A stretch of 64,000 nt of DNA from the NCBI GenBank assembly GCA_021209875.1, contig JAGYVD010000008.1:3285501-3349500 (forward strand), in the 5' to 3' direction. A program made the translations under genes and the position numbers. Origin of the DNA: Rosellinia necatrix (lineage: Eukaryota; Ascomycota; Sordariomycetes; Xylariales; Xylariaceae). The notes under the pieces are model-generated. The model saw nothing but the letters and a program-made list of their open reading frames with translations, ran no database searches and was not told the origin of the DNA. Of this stretch, positions 22,591 to 34,200 are shown in pieces. Numbering within the stretch: the first letter of the stretch is position 1; each line of letters opens with the position of its first letter.

Positions 22591-23143
22591 AGGCGGGTTG
22601 CCGAAGCCACACGCCGGGATCCCGGGGCTCGCCTCCGCGAGCCGGATTGCATAGACTAGTGAGTCGCATTTCTCCCACCAGCCCCATTAATAAGCCTTAG
22701 TACTGCGGAGGCTAGGTCCTCGAATGGGTTACTGATGACAGGTCTCGATACTAGATACTCGGTTTTTGACGACCGAGGGACTGGAACGAAAAATACTTAA
22801 TATTGCGAAACGTGTATGATAGACTCGGCTTATGATGTAACGTCACTACTTGGGTACTTGGGTAGGTGTGTGTGCGGCCATGTTGTCCGGTTGAATATGC
22901 GCTACCTTAAGCCCTTGGTAATCGAAGGTTTAGGGAACGATGGGACATGGTGTCATTGAGCCTTGCGCCACTTCGACGTCTTGTCGAGATGGATATTCAA
23001 TCCGTTTGGCGGCTCCCTAAATTCAATAGGTATATGACAGTACTACTTAATTAATCGGGTCTTCCAAGATGATCCTCGACAATGCCTTCTCTTCCATGCT
23101 TTATAGCTGCTTTTTGACATGAACTAGATGACTCTAGCTACGC
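22591..23143. other. intergenic region between convergent genes
   Basis: About 550 bp between the GT90 gene and the convergent 23144-24575 gene. I see no gene or terminator-like structure. Confidence 0.6.
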
Positions 23144-24575
23144 CTAGTACCGGCTACTCTTAAACTCGACCTCCCGCCTGAAGGTCCACGAGGACACATC
23201 GCTCGAGACGTTCTTATACCCCAGGACGCCCTCGATCAACGACAGCAGTATCGTCGGCGAGACCAGCTGCCCCGTGTACCGCGAGTCCGAGGAGATGGTG
23301 AGCCGGTCGTAGACGACGCCGAGCCCGAACGCCGACTGATGCATCTTCACCTCGGCGGCCGGCGGCTATAGTGAATGACGCGGGGGGAGGTCTCGTCAGT
23401 CTTCGCTATCACTACCACTGCATCGATTGCGCTTCCTTTTCGCCTTTGGCTCGGAGGAAGTGCGGAACGGAGAATGGGGAGTTGGGGATTGGGGGGAAGG
23501 GGAAGGAACTTACCCTCGTGGTGTTGTTGTGGTTCGTCTTAGACCACTTCTTCAGGTAGTCGGACAAGAACTGCAGCGTCGGGCTGTGGCTGCACTGCAC
23601 GTCGATCTGCGAGGAGCCGGCGCTCTGCACGATGAGGTGGTACGGCGGCCTGAGCAGCAGGTCGTCGGGCCGCGCGACGATGCCGACGTCGGGCATCAGG
23701 TCGAAACCCGGCGCGGCGGGAACGACCGCCGCGGCCTGGGAAGCGGACCGGGACTGCCGCGGCGCCGACTCCACGACCGACACCACGCGCCCGCCGCCCG
23801 CGCTCCTGTCCACCACCACGTCCGCCCAGTCGTCTGCCGCCGCCGCCGCCGCCGCCGCCGCGGTCCCCGATGTCTCGGCGGCCAGCGGCGACGCGTCGCG
23901 CTGCCCGCCCGCGCACTCGAACACCCTCAGCAGCCCCGCCCCGAAAAACGAGATCATGTACGAGTGCGACGGCACGGCGGCGCGCGGGAGCGTGATCACG
24001 AAGCCCCGCTGCTGGTCCGACCAGGCGATGCCCATGTCCCGGCCCTTGGAGACCTGTTGCGTCGGCGGTGTTTCGCGTCAGTCTATGATATAATGAAGCC
24101 GAAGAGCTAGGGATCGTGGTTCTTGAGAAAGAGGGGGGGGGCTCATCTCTTTACCTCAAGGAAGAGCCGGATGTGCCCGTCGGCGCGCTCGAGGAGCGTG
24201 TCGGACCAGTCGGAGTTGGCGTCGTCGTCGAGGAGGCCGGCGAGCGCCGTGCAGCAGGCCTCGATGGCGGCCGTCACGGACGGCACGAACGTCGCCTTGT
24301 CCGGGTAGAAGGCGCCCAGCTCGGCATGCAGGAGAGGCCACTCGGGCGTCACGAACACGCCGATCCCGACCAGGTCCCGCAGCGCCTGGATCGCCTTCTG
24401 CGCCGACGCGTCCTTGCTGTCCCACGAGTCGCGGATCCCGACTTGGATCTTGATCGGGCTGTTTTTTTTTTTTTTCCTCCCGAAGGAGGGATCTGGTCAG
24501 TTCCTGTCGGACATGTCTCTTTCTCTCTCTTGGTATGTCTCTCGCGTGGGAAGGGAATACTCACAGCTTCGACAT
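23144..24575 (-). CDS. hypothetical protein (358 aa)
   Basis: Four exons on the minus strand: 24575-24565, 24458-24155, 24053-23514 and 23365-23144. The first exon encodes only MSK plus part of Leu4. The protein begins MSKLPIKIQVGIRDSWDSK, has a Trp/Pro/Tyr-rich segment (VTPEWPLLHAELGAFYPDKA), then SKGRDMGIAWSDQQRGFVIT and YMISFFGAGLLRVFE. A poly-Ala tract (about ten residues, GCC/GCG codons, about 23850-23868) sits in a low-complexity linker. The C-terminal part starts EVKMHQSAFGLGVVYDRLTI. No signal peptide or membrane segment is visible, so it is probably cytosolic. I do not recognise a named domain. The overall plan resembles the neighbour at 26129-27190 (WD-K near the N-terminus, similar segment lengths), so the two may be distant paralogues. 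The splice sites are canonical and the phases agree. Confidence 0.7.
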
Positions 24576-26006
24576 GGTTAGTTGGTTGGCTGGTTGTTCT
24601 TCGATCCCTAGCGATGTTACGATATTGTTCACGACGTGTCAAGTATCACTCCCGTTTACGACAACGTGTTTGTGCATCGTTCTCGTTTTGTTTGATTTTT
24701 TCCTTCCCTTCCCCCTGCGAGACCGGGGAGGTGGTAGTAACGTCGTTTTTCGCCATTTCTCCCTTCCTAGCTGACTAACTAACCCCTCCCCCTCCCCCCC
24801 GTGCGCGCGAACACGCTGGCGTACATGATGCCACTAGTCGAACCGACCAAGGCGTTCCGCGAGGCTTTTCGTCTGAATCGTCGACGGAAGATAGCGTCGA
24901 CAGGGGGAAGGACACGATGTGTTGACGTTCGGTCCTCAGGGGGGGGAGGGAAGGGAGAGGAGGGCCAAGAAGTGCGCTTAGCTGCCCTGCCAAGATCGAG
25001 CTGAATGGTCCGGCAAGAGGCGGTGTTCAAGAACGACGCTTCTCTTGTCCTAGCATGGTTGCGAAGCTAAACCATCGTGCTGTCCTCACAACGGTCTAGG
25101 TTTTGTTAGCTCCGTACCTCCAGGATCCTAGGGCCGTTGTTTATCTCCCTAGCCGTCGAATGGCCCCGGTTTGTGGGCTGGGAGTGCGGAGACTAGTTCG
25201 AGCCGTTACACCGATCTTTTCGCTTATAGTCGTCAACGTCTCGTGGCATGGGGTATACTCGAGTCGGGCCCGAATAGGTTATCAGTGACTTGATAGAAGC
25301 CTGTGTTCGGCTTGAGTCAAGATATGAAACGCCGCTTTCGGAGTAATCCATGGCCCCTGTCGGTCCCTGCAGGCCCTTGTTCATTGATTACCCGCCCCAG
25401 GTAACACGCTCCTTCGCTGTGGAAGCAATGTTCTTTTTTTGCTGGAGACTTTGCTACGGTTTCCGAAGAATGGGGTGATTTATTCAGAAACGGTTGCACA
25501 AGTATGTAGGACCGCTGTGCCTCTACAGGGCTCAGTCCGTGCTAGGGATCGGTCAAGCGTGCCAGCGAAAAACGGTAGTAACTTACTCGGGCATCCATCT
25601 TGTAGATCTTATAACCTGGACTTGGCAAATGAGAGGTCTCTCAGCACGCACGACAAACTGGGGCTGATTCTGGTAGGATTCAGGGTGCCTTGTTTATGCG
25701 GGGGCAAAGTCTATTCCGACCAATGGGAGGCCCACAACGGCCTAGATAATTTCCACATCAGGCATGAGGACGTAGATAGGGCTAGGACAAGGTTGACAGC
25801 ATGATCAGAAAAAGTAGGGGTAGCTTGGGAATAGCTTCAAAGCTTAAGCCGATTGGGCAGGGTCGAGACCGTCCTAGCGTTAGCCGAAGAGTCGCTTGGA
25901 GAGCAAAATCACAAATATCGTTATGCTGCCTGGGTATGCTAGGGATTTGGAAGAACGGCTGGTGTCAGTCCGAGTCACCGAGAGACCAACAACATCGCGA
26001 TACAAG
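24576..26006. other. divergent intergenic region, no gene recognised
   Basis: About 1.5 kb between two divergently transcribed hypothetical genes. The reading frames at 25103-25288, 25439-25804 and 25801-26013 have no motif. It probably holds both promoters. Confidence 0.5.
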
Positions 26007-26014
26007 TATATAAG
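26007..26014 (+). promoter_or_regulatory. TATA box of the 26129 gene
   Basis: TATATAAG lies about 115 bp upstream of the ATG at 26129 and is followed by a C/T-rich leader. Confidence 0.5.
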
Positions 26015-26128
26015 TCTGCATCTCAACCGAGTGTTCACTTTATCTAGATCGTCTGCCATTGCACCACAACGTCCCATCCTTCCCTTCACTCCACCCCCCC
26101 AAACCATTCTCCTTCCATATACGACATC

Positions 26129-27190
26129 ATGTCTGTTAAACTCCCCCCCCCGTCGAGAAGCTGCCTTTGGCTCTTCGCAAGAGCGGTTAGTTTGCCCCTC
26201 CCAACAAATTATAAGTTAGAGCCACGGATACTAACGGACCCAGTGAGAGATGATTGGGATGCTAAGAAGGGAGATATCGAGACCAAGCTCTCTGAAATCT
26301 TCGGTGTCACATGGACCATCAATGTGAACCCCAACCAAGTCTACGCCTACGCCAAGGATGGATACGCCAAGGAGAACCTGGGTGCCTGCCTTCACGAGTG
26401 AGTGTTTCATCTTTTGTAGTTAACTAAGCTGCATTCGATACTAATGCCGTGAGCCAGGTACTTCGACAGCGCCACAAGGAGGCTGGACGAGTTTAAGGAT
26501 ACCTTCAAGGAGGATGGCGTCAACGAGCTCAACACCATCTGCCATGCGCACGCCATGACGATAGACATCGACGAGGAGAAGCGGTTCTCGTACTGCGGTG
26601 CGGACGTCTTCGAGGGCCAGCTACGCCTGCTCTTCGCGCCCGGCAACCTGGGCACCAACATCTCGTACTGCCTGGACCGGGACGTGCTAAAGAAGGCGCT
26701 CAACGAGGCGCCGCCGCCCGAGGGGGCCGCGGGCATGAGCTACGCGGCGCGCACGAGCATCCGGGTCGAGTTCGAGCCCAAGATCGAGGCGGTGCGGGAG
26801 ACGATCGGCGAGTTGCTGGCCAAGCCCGACATCAAGCTGACGCCGAACTTCGAGGACAGCTTCGAGAAGCTGCTGGCCGAGAGCAAGGTCAAGAAGACCG
26901 GCCTCACCAAGGACTGGCAGGAGTACCTCGGCGGCTGGACCCGCGGCTACTTCGAGGGCCTCGCGAGCCAGCTGCGGTGGCAGAAGTTCGAGGACGACGA
27001 GCTGCTGCAGGAAGGCTTCCACGAAGTCGTCGACAAGGGCGAAATCGCCTTCCGCATCGTCGACAAGCTGACCCAGGGCTCCTATAACGAGTGTGTCATC
27101 GAGGATGGCATCCTCTACCTCCAGACCACCACAAAGACATGGGGATCCAACGTTGACGATGCCGCTTCCAAGCTCATGGATAAGCTATAA
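26129..27190 (+). pseudogene. hypothetical protein gene with apparent frameshift in a C9 run
   Basis: Exons by splice signals: 26129-26185, 26244-26397 and 26458-27190. Intron 1 has a perfect TACTAAC branch point and CAG acceptor; intron 2 starts GTGAGT. Exons 2-3 encode a charged, soluble protein (RDDWDAKKGDIETKLSEIFG, then NPNQVYAYAKDGYAKENLG, then a C-terminal half rich in Glu/Lys), of no family I can name and with no signal peptide. After splicing, the ATG frame meets a stop at the exon 1/2 junction. The frame that fits exon 2 reads VEKLPLALRKS in exon 1 and is separated from the ATG by the C9 run at 26143-26151, so one C too few or two too many explains it. A sequencing or assembly error and a genuine inactivating indel are equally possible. 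If intron 1 is retained, the frame is open but carries an unnatural insert. Expected length is about 314 residues. Confidence 0.6.
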
Positions 27191-27606
27191 ATGATATATG
27201 AGACGAGTTCGGCTTGGTTCCCTGTAATTAACGCGACATGAGTGACGTGCAGATGATGAATTCATCTCCAAGCAGCTAAAAGGCTTCATTTAAAAAAAAT
27301 CTAGCGGGTAGATCATATAGTTGGCTTATATTCCCTTTGGATGAATACTCCACACCCAAATCTTCAGTGTTGAGGCTTTTGCCTGTTATAAAGGTAGCTT
27401 TATACTACTTGGATACTGGGGTTTAAAAAACGAAAGTAGAAACCTTCTCCATTACACACTAAATATCTATAAATAGGATATTTCATAACCTTTTGTGATC
27501 TATGAGTTCTCCGTCGTATACTATCGGAAACCAAGGCTTGAAGGAGATCGGGGAGTGAGCATAGGTTGATTCCATATGGTTTCGTAAATGAGATATTTGA
27601 ATTCTA
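27191..27606. other. convergent intergenic region
   Basis: About 400 bp, AT-rich (A7 run near 27292-27300), between the convergent hypothetical and HET genes. It is probably 3' UTRs and polyadenylation signals of both. No gene. Confidence 0.6.
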
Positions 27607-29988
27607 TTATCCTAGGACTACATTAATTTCCGTTGTATGTTGGCGCTGCCATGCGTCTTTCCACATCCTGCCGAGTGCTTTCCTGTACGCAATCCCACCA
27701 CTCCACTCCACCCACAAAACATTGAAAAACTCGTAAGTCTGGAGATCCTTGACCTCCTCGATCTGTGCCCACTCCTCGATATCATTATAGATAGAGGCAT
27801 CTTCGGGGTCGTCCGGGTTTTCCGACATGCTCTTGGACGTAATGCCCCTTGATAAGACGATAAACTCGCATGGGTGTATACTGTCTCGAATTTCATCACC
27901 CCCAGACTCGTTCGAAAATATCATTCCCACAAAATTTCCGGCCTCATCATCGACCCGATATATAGGCGCAATATAGATAGCAGAATTTGAGTGTTTATCC
28001 CAGAGCTTTGTTTTCCAGTGTTGCTGCAGCCGACTCCCAATGGATAGGAAAGCTCGGGTTGTCCTAAACCGCAGCAGAGGATCCCAAGAGCTGGGTTGCG
28101 GCTGCAGGGGAGTTTCCGGTATATGAATCGGTAAGCTAAACACTTGGTCTGGAAAGGCGTCGTGCATGAAGACTTCTCTATCGTTGTCATTCATGCCATC
28201 ACCGTTGTCACTGTGCTCATCGCCATCGCTCTCATCACCCCCGCTTGATTCTTCGTCCAAGATAACATCTTTCAAATTTACCCTCGACCACCCCTGAGGC
28301 AAGGGCAGTGATTTATCGTCCTTGGCACTGATTGCTTCGTGATATGCGTTGTCTATTGCCTGTCGCATCCCGGTTTCGCTATTAGTTTTGTACCATGTTA
28401 CCATGGGGTGGGTTTCCACGTATCCGAGGTCTACGGCCCCTCCGCCGATTCGAACATACTGCTTCACTGGAGGCATTACACTCAAGAACATTCTTCCGCC
28501 TGACCAAGCAACCCACGACCAACTTGGTAAGCCCGCATCATTACCTGTGGGGCGCCGCCGAATAGGTAACCATGGGCGCCATAATAGGGCGTAATCGAAA
28601 AAGTATTCCGGGAGCCCATACAGGAAACCCCCGCGAAACGAACGAGACATCGCTTGTATGATTCCCAGAAAAGCATTCAGGCCATCGCTAGGGAATGATA
28701 GCACGAGGGTGGTATACTTGGATACGAGTGTATCGTATTGATCAATATCCGGCCATTGGGTTATTTGGAGATCGTGTGATCTGCTGTAGAACAATGATTT
28801 CCTAACATCTTTAATATCATCAGTATCTTCAGTGCCATCAGCAGTTGTAACTTCTTTTTGGACGGGATGCTTTTGACGACTGGGCTCAAGAGCGAATTCT
28901 TCAACCCACATGGCACCATAGCACTCCCAAAACACGCGATCGTCCAAGAACATGAGGTTCCGTCGTGATAGCATCCGCTCTTGGTAGGTCCAGCCCCGTC
29001 GAGACCATTCAGTGTAACCCTCAAAATCCGGCTCAATCATGATAGTTCTGCTCCCTGGCCGGAAAGAGAGCATGGGAGACTGGAACTCTCGGGGCTGAGA
29101 GACTCCAGGGCAAGATCCTCGCAACCCGTAATCGGCGTCTGTTCCGTCGCCGGCAATTATTGTCATGTAGGAATTCGCGTAGATAGAACCCATCTGCTCT
29201 AGTTGCGGAAGCTTCAGCGTCATGTCGTCCTGCACGATGCAGACCCTGTCTACCCACAAATAGCGGATGCCCAGAAGATTGGTCAGTGCTATTGCATCGC
29301 GAACGGTAGCAGGGAGCCTTGAGGCCAACGAACGAGAGGAGAAAGCGCCTGGAGTTTTCAGTGCGGCCAGGTTGTCTTTTGTTGCTTCCAGGACGTCTGG
29401 CACCCACCCCCATACATAACTAAGGGTGATATATCGGGGCGCCGGGAGCTCAGGCGTTAATTTAAACTCAACAAGGTTCTGCGATACAACATCGATCAAA
29501 ACTAATGGAGCTCGAGAGGGAACAGGAATGCTTCTCCATTCTGTGAGCGTGTGGCATGTGCCGTGGTGCGAAGAGTCACACTCATGGGCCCATGCCTTCA
29601 CCCTCTCCACATCGATCCAGTTCGGATCTAGTTTGACAAAGTAGGGCGAGCGAGGGTCTGGGGAAGCTGATTCGGCCAGTGAAATCGCAGAGTGGCTTGC
29701 ACCGCAACTTTGGCAGGCCCCATAGTACATCGGGGCCATCCCGAAGCTCCATTTCTTATAGATGGGATGAGTCCAGGCTTGCAATGCCACGAGGCAGTCG
29801 GGCTGGTAGTCGGCAGCCCCCCGGCTCCTCCCTAATCTAGCAACGAGGAGTTGACAGACAGCGCAGTCCTTGCTATCTACTAATTCTTTGTACGTGTGGG
29901 GGCGCGAGGAGCCCTTGGGTGTGCTGCCCTCGGGGCCAAGAATGAGAGCGATGTCAGCGCAGAGTGAGCATTCAGGATCCGAGTCCAT
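27607..29988 (-). CDS. HET-domain protein (793 aa), copy 1
   Basis: A single intronless frame starting at ATG 29988. A Cys-rich N-terminus (CSLCADIALIL, then CAVCQLLVARL) precedes the HET domain, about residues 185-345, with its three signature blocks: YITLSYVWGWVPD, IRYLWVDRVCIVQDD and SRRGWTYQERMLSRRNLMF. A C-terminal region with an acidic Ser/Asp/Glu-rich stretch (about 28190-28260) follows. HET proteins trigger heterokaryon incompatibility and cell death when matched with an incompatible partner; the fold is remotely related to TIR. The order of blocks and the endings (YRKALGRMWKDAW here) match the gene at 45343, so the two are paralogues, though this one has ordinary GC content. The partner or trigger is unknown. 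Confidence 0.9.
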   Translation of the reverse strand: MDSDPECSLCADIALILGPEGSTPKGSSRPHTYKELVDSKDCAVCQLLVARLGRSRGAADYQPDCLVALQAWTHPIYKKWSFGMAPMYYGACQSCGASHSAISLAESASPDPRSPYFVKLDPNWIDVERVKAWAHECDSSHHGTCHTLTEWRSIPVPSRAPLVLIDVVSQNLVEFKLTPELPAPRYITLSYVWGWVPDVLEATKDNLAALKTPGAFSSRSLASRLPATVRDAIALTNLLGIRYLWVDRVCIVQDDMTLKLPQLEQMGSIYANSYMTIIAGDGTDADYGLRGSCPGVSQPREFQSPMLSFRPGSRTIMIEPDFEGYTEWSRRGWTYQERMLSRRNLMFLDDRVFWECYGAMWVEEFALEPSRQKHPVQKEVTTADGTEDTDDIKDVRKSLFYSRSHDLQITQWPDIDQYDTLVSKYTTLVLSFPSDGLNAFLGIIQAMSRSFRGGFLYGLPEYFFDYALLWRPWLPIRRRPTGNDAGLPSWSWVAWSGGRMFLSVMPPVKQYVRIGGGAVDLGYVETHPMVTWYKTNSETGMRQAIDNAYHEAISAKDDKSLPLPQGWSRVNLKDVILDEESSGGDESDGDEHSDNGDGMNDNDREVFMHDAFPDQVFSLPIHIPETPLQPQPSSWDPLLRFRTTRAFLSIGSRLQQHWKTKLWDKHSNSAIYIAPIYRVDDEAGNFVGMIFSNESGGDEIRDSIHPCEFIVLSRGITSKSMSENPDDPEDASIYNDIEEWAQIEEVKDLQTYEFFNVLWVEWSGGIAYRKALGRMWKDAWQRQHTTEINVVLG

Positions 29989-31250
29989 TCTTCTTAGCGC
30001 CTGGGGTAAATCGGACTAGTTAAATAGAACCGAACAGGTGTCTTTTATGTTTAATAAAGGCAAGGAAGGTCAAGCATAGTAGAAATATCCTGGTTGGATA
30101 ACTTGTAGACAGAATGCGCCAACGGCATTTGCTTGTGATGTCCCCTCCGACGCTGTTTTGGATGGAACTGTGTGCTTACCAGTGAGAATGCGCAAATACA
30201 TAAGCACACACACCGATGTATCACCCATTAATCGGGCGTAACCTGGATGAGGGGCGGGGGGCGGAGGCGGGGTGGGTTCTGTTGAGCAACCCTGCTGTCT
30301 CGGAGCGAAGCTCTGGACCCGCGACTCCGCCGTGTACCGATCGGGAAGACGAGTTACCTAAATAAGTACTCATGCAATAACAAAAGCCGATTGAACGTCA
30401 CCCATTCCGAGAGATATGGCTACTCCCGTGAACTGTCACAACAGCCATTCTGAGAGCACCGGTGGCACTCGCGCAAGGCACCCGCATCCTATAATATGTT
30501 GATATGTTGATGCTGTCAATAAGGATATCGATTGGACAGACCACCTGAATCTAACCCTTTGGCTACGCTTCAGTGTCTATGAACCGATCCAAGAATGCGA
30601 TCCAAGGATGCGCTTAAAAGTGCTCATGACCGGGTGCCAAAATGCTGATAGCCCATGCATCATCGCTAACATTTCGCTACTGTGTTCGCACCATTTCTCG
30701 TTAGTAAGGGTGGTGTGTGATTTGGGACTTATGCATTTCAAAGGAACCTGCCGGTTTCACGGTCTTGGCAGGGGCTAGGCAGTAACTATTACATATTTGG
30801 ACTATCGTTTCTTGGCATCTAAACTAACCCTCGCGGCGGCCCTTGCATAAATCGAAGATCAACATGACACAAATTGGTCGTGAACCGTTATACTTATGAA
30901 TAAAAGCCATACTGTTCCTAAGAGCAGGTGACGAACAATTTTGGTTAAGCAACCTATAACCGAGATATACCTCGAGATATACTCTCCTTGATGTGTTCGA
31001 CCCCGTTCTCGGTCTGTGGGAACGTAAAGAAAACTAAGCTCGATGACATGGCAACTAACGTTGCTTTAACTAGTTTATATTGGTCTTAGATCCGTACTCT
31101 ACAATTTTCTGGGGTAGGTGGCTTGGCTCAAAGCGCCTCCCCAGCCGCTAGGGCAAATACTATAAGTCTAATGATTAGGTTCTACTAGGGTTAGGGCTCC
31201 ACCACCTAACTTCCCTTTCTATAACCTTAACTCTTAGGCATATTAGGCTC
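29989..31250. other. HET promoter and flank of the AT-rich block
   Basis: About 1.25 kb without a recognisable gene. It includes a G-rich patch near 30247-30275. Base composition is normal until about 31250, where the AT-rich block starts abruptly. Confidence 0.55.
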
Positions 31251-34200
31251 AAAATAGCCTCGAATTTATTTATTAAAACAAAAGAAAAAATAATAAATTA
31301 AATATTTTAATATTAAAAAAACGCTTAAAAGCTGCAACAATATTATATTTATAACAATATTTTTTTGTTTTAAAATTAATAACGCAGCAAAAAATATACA
31401 AGCTAAAGCTTTATTTTTAGCAACTATATAAACTAAATTTTTTAGCGATGCAAATAATATTATAATTTTTAGCTTGCTATTAATTTATATTTATATTAAA
31501 TTAAACCTGCAACTTTTTTTAAAAAAACAAGCTAAAGCTAATATAGCAAGCATTTTTTTATTTTTAAAAAAAAAAATCGCTTAATATAAGCTACGCTTTT
31601 GCTTGCAGCATTTTAAACGTAAAAAAAAAAAAAAAACTTTAGTTAAACCGATTTAAATTTAAAATTAAGCCAGGTTTAGCTTGTTTAAAAAGCTTAAATT
31701 TAAATTTTAAATCTGCTAAAATATATAAATTATTTTTTATAGTTTAATTAATAACAGGCTAGTTTTTAAAATTAACTAAAAATAAATTATAATAATATTT
31801 TATAATAATTTTAAACTAATAAACTTAATTAAACTATAAATAAAAAATATATATATTTTAAATATAACTACAGCTTTATATATAAACTAAAAAAAATATT
31901 ATAATATAAATAATATTTTTAAATTAAAAACATATAAAAACAATATTTTTATTTAAATATAAAATTTTTTAATTTTATAGCAATTTATATATAATTATTT
32001 AAATTATAATTATATATAGCTTTAATTATAAATAATTTTATTTATATAATATATAAATTAAATTTAATATATAAATTAAAAGCAGTAATTTTTTACAGCA
32101 GCTTATATAAAATATTGTTTAATAATTTTATATACGGCTGCTTTATAATCAGAACAAAATTAAAAATAAAAATTCAGCTATTTATTAATTGCAGCTTTAA
32201 AAGCAATAAACCGCGTTAACTTAATAATAAATTAAACTAAAAATAATTTATATTTAAATATATTTTATTAAAAAATAAACTTTATAATAAATAAAATAAT
32301 TATAACTATATTAAAACTGGCTTAGTTTTATATTATTATAAGCACGTGTGCTGCTGCTGCAGAAGCATATATAAAAAACTAGCCTGTATTAAAAAAAAAG
32401 CTTAAAATAAATCAGCTGTTTTATAACTTAGTTATAGCTTAATAATTTAATTAAAATTTAACCTGTATTTATTTTAAAAATAACTTAAAATATTATTAAT
32501 TATTTAAATAATAGTATTAGCTTTAAAACTATTATTTAAATTTGCAGCAAATATAATACTAAAGTTTAAAGTTTTTAATAAAACAAACTTTTTATTTATA
32601 GCTTTTTTATTTTTTTTTTGTTTTAAATTTAATAAAAAACGTTATAAAATTATTTAAGCAACTTAAAAAAGCTATTAATTAATATTTTACGTTATAAAGT
32701 TTATTTAAGCTATAAAAGCTATTTTAATCCGGGCTGTTTAAATAACTTAAAGTCGGCTAACAAAAACTACTTAATAATTAAATAATAAATTAAAGCAGAT
32801 TTAACGCAAAATTAGATTATAAAATAAAGCAGCCCCGCAGGCTTAATTTATTTTTTTTTAAGCTTAGTTTTAAAATCTTTTAAAAAATAGCGCTAAATAT
32901 ACTACTTGTTTTTTTTTAAAAACAGCTTAATTAATAATTAAATCTAACCTAAAATAACAGCGCTTAAATATTTAATAATATAATAAATATTTAACTTAGT
33001 TTAAGCTGCAAGCTTAAATATATATTTTATTAAAAAAGATTTAAAAAACATGTTTTAATTAGTTCTAGTTATATTTTTATAACAAATGCTGCTTAAATTT
33101 AAATAAAAATTAAAGTTTTTTATAAAATTACTTTTATTTAGTTTATATATAGCTTTTTTATTTTTAACTTATTTATTAAAAGTTTATATTAAATTTTAAA
33201 AGCTTTTTTTATTTATATTAATAATATATTATTTAAACAACTTTATTTTTATAATATTTATATTATATATTTAAAAATATTTAATATTTATTAAAAATAT
33301 AACCGTTTTTAAACGTGTTAAGCTTAATTTTAAACTATAATAAAAACTATAAAAACATTTATATAAAAGTTTTTAGTATTAAAATCGATATATTTTTAAT
33401 ATAAGTATAACTTGCTAATAAAAAAAAATTAAAAATAAAATAAATTATATTTAAAACAATATTAAAACCGCAGATATTTTATAAAAAAACTAAAAAAATC
33501 GCGGGCTATTTAAGCTTTTATGCTATAATAATTTTAATTAATAAAGCTTTTTTTTATAATATATAAGCATTACTATTTAAATTTAGTTTGCAGCTGTTTT
33601 AATTATTATTTAAATATATAATATAAAATTTTATTTAATAGTTTAACGTTTTAAAAAACTTTAACAAAATATTTATATTAAATATAAACAACTGTTTAAT
33701 TTATTATTTATTTATAAACGTTTTAAAATTAAAGCTTAATAGATTTTAGTTTAAAGCAAAAATAAATATTTATAACTAATATATAACATTATTTATTTTT
33801 AAAAATTAAGCTTATAGTTATTTATGTTTTAAAAACAAAACATTATAAAATATTAATATTTTTAAAATTATAATAATTTAAATCGCGTTTTAATATTAGC
33901 ATATATATTAAACGTTTAATATTATAGTTATTTATATAAACAATACAACTATATAAACTGGTTTAACTAATATATTTATAAAAAAATTTTTATTATTATA
34001 TTTATTTTACGAAATATTTGTTTTAGCTGTATAAAACAATATTTGTTTTTAAATTAAGCAGGTTATATTATAAAATAATAGTTTAGCTAATATTTTATTT
34101 TAAGCTAAATTTATAACAATTATTAACTTATATTTTAACTAATAGTTTTTATTAAAAGCAACCTAACCTTACGTTTTTTAAATAAAATTTAAAGCAATAA

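Noticed and set aside
23412..24110. Plus-strand and alternative minus frames over the 23144-24575 gene
   Set aside because: They are shadows of GC-rich exon 3, rich in Arg/Pro, and not compatible with the splice signals.
26129..26401. Unspliced 90-codon frame at the start of the hypothetical gene
   Set aside because: It runs through an intron with a perfect TACTAAC branch point. I consider its openness accidental, although it cannot be excluded as a retained-intron product.
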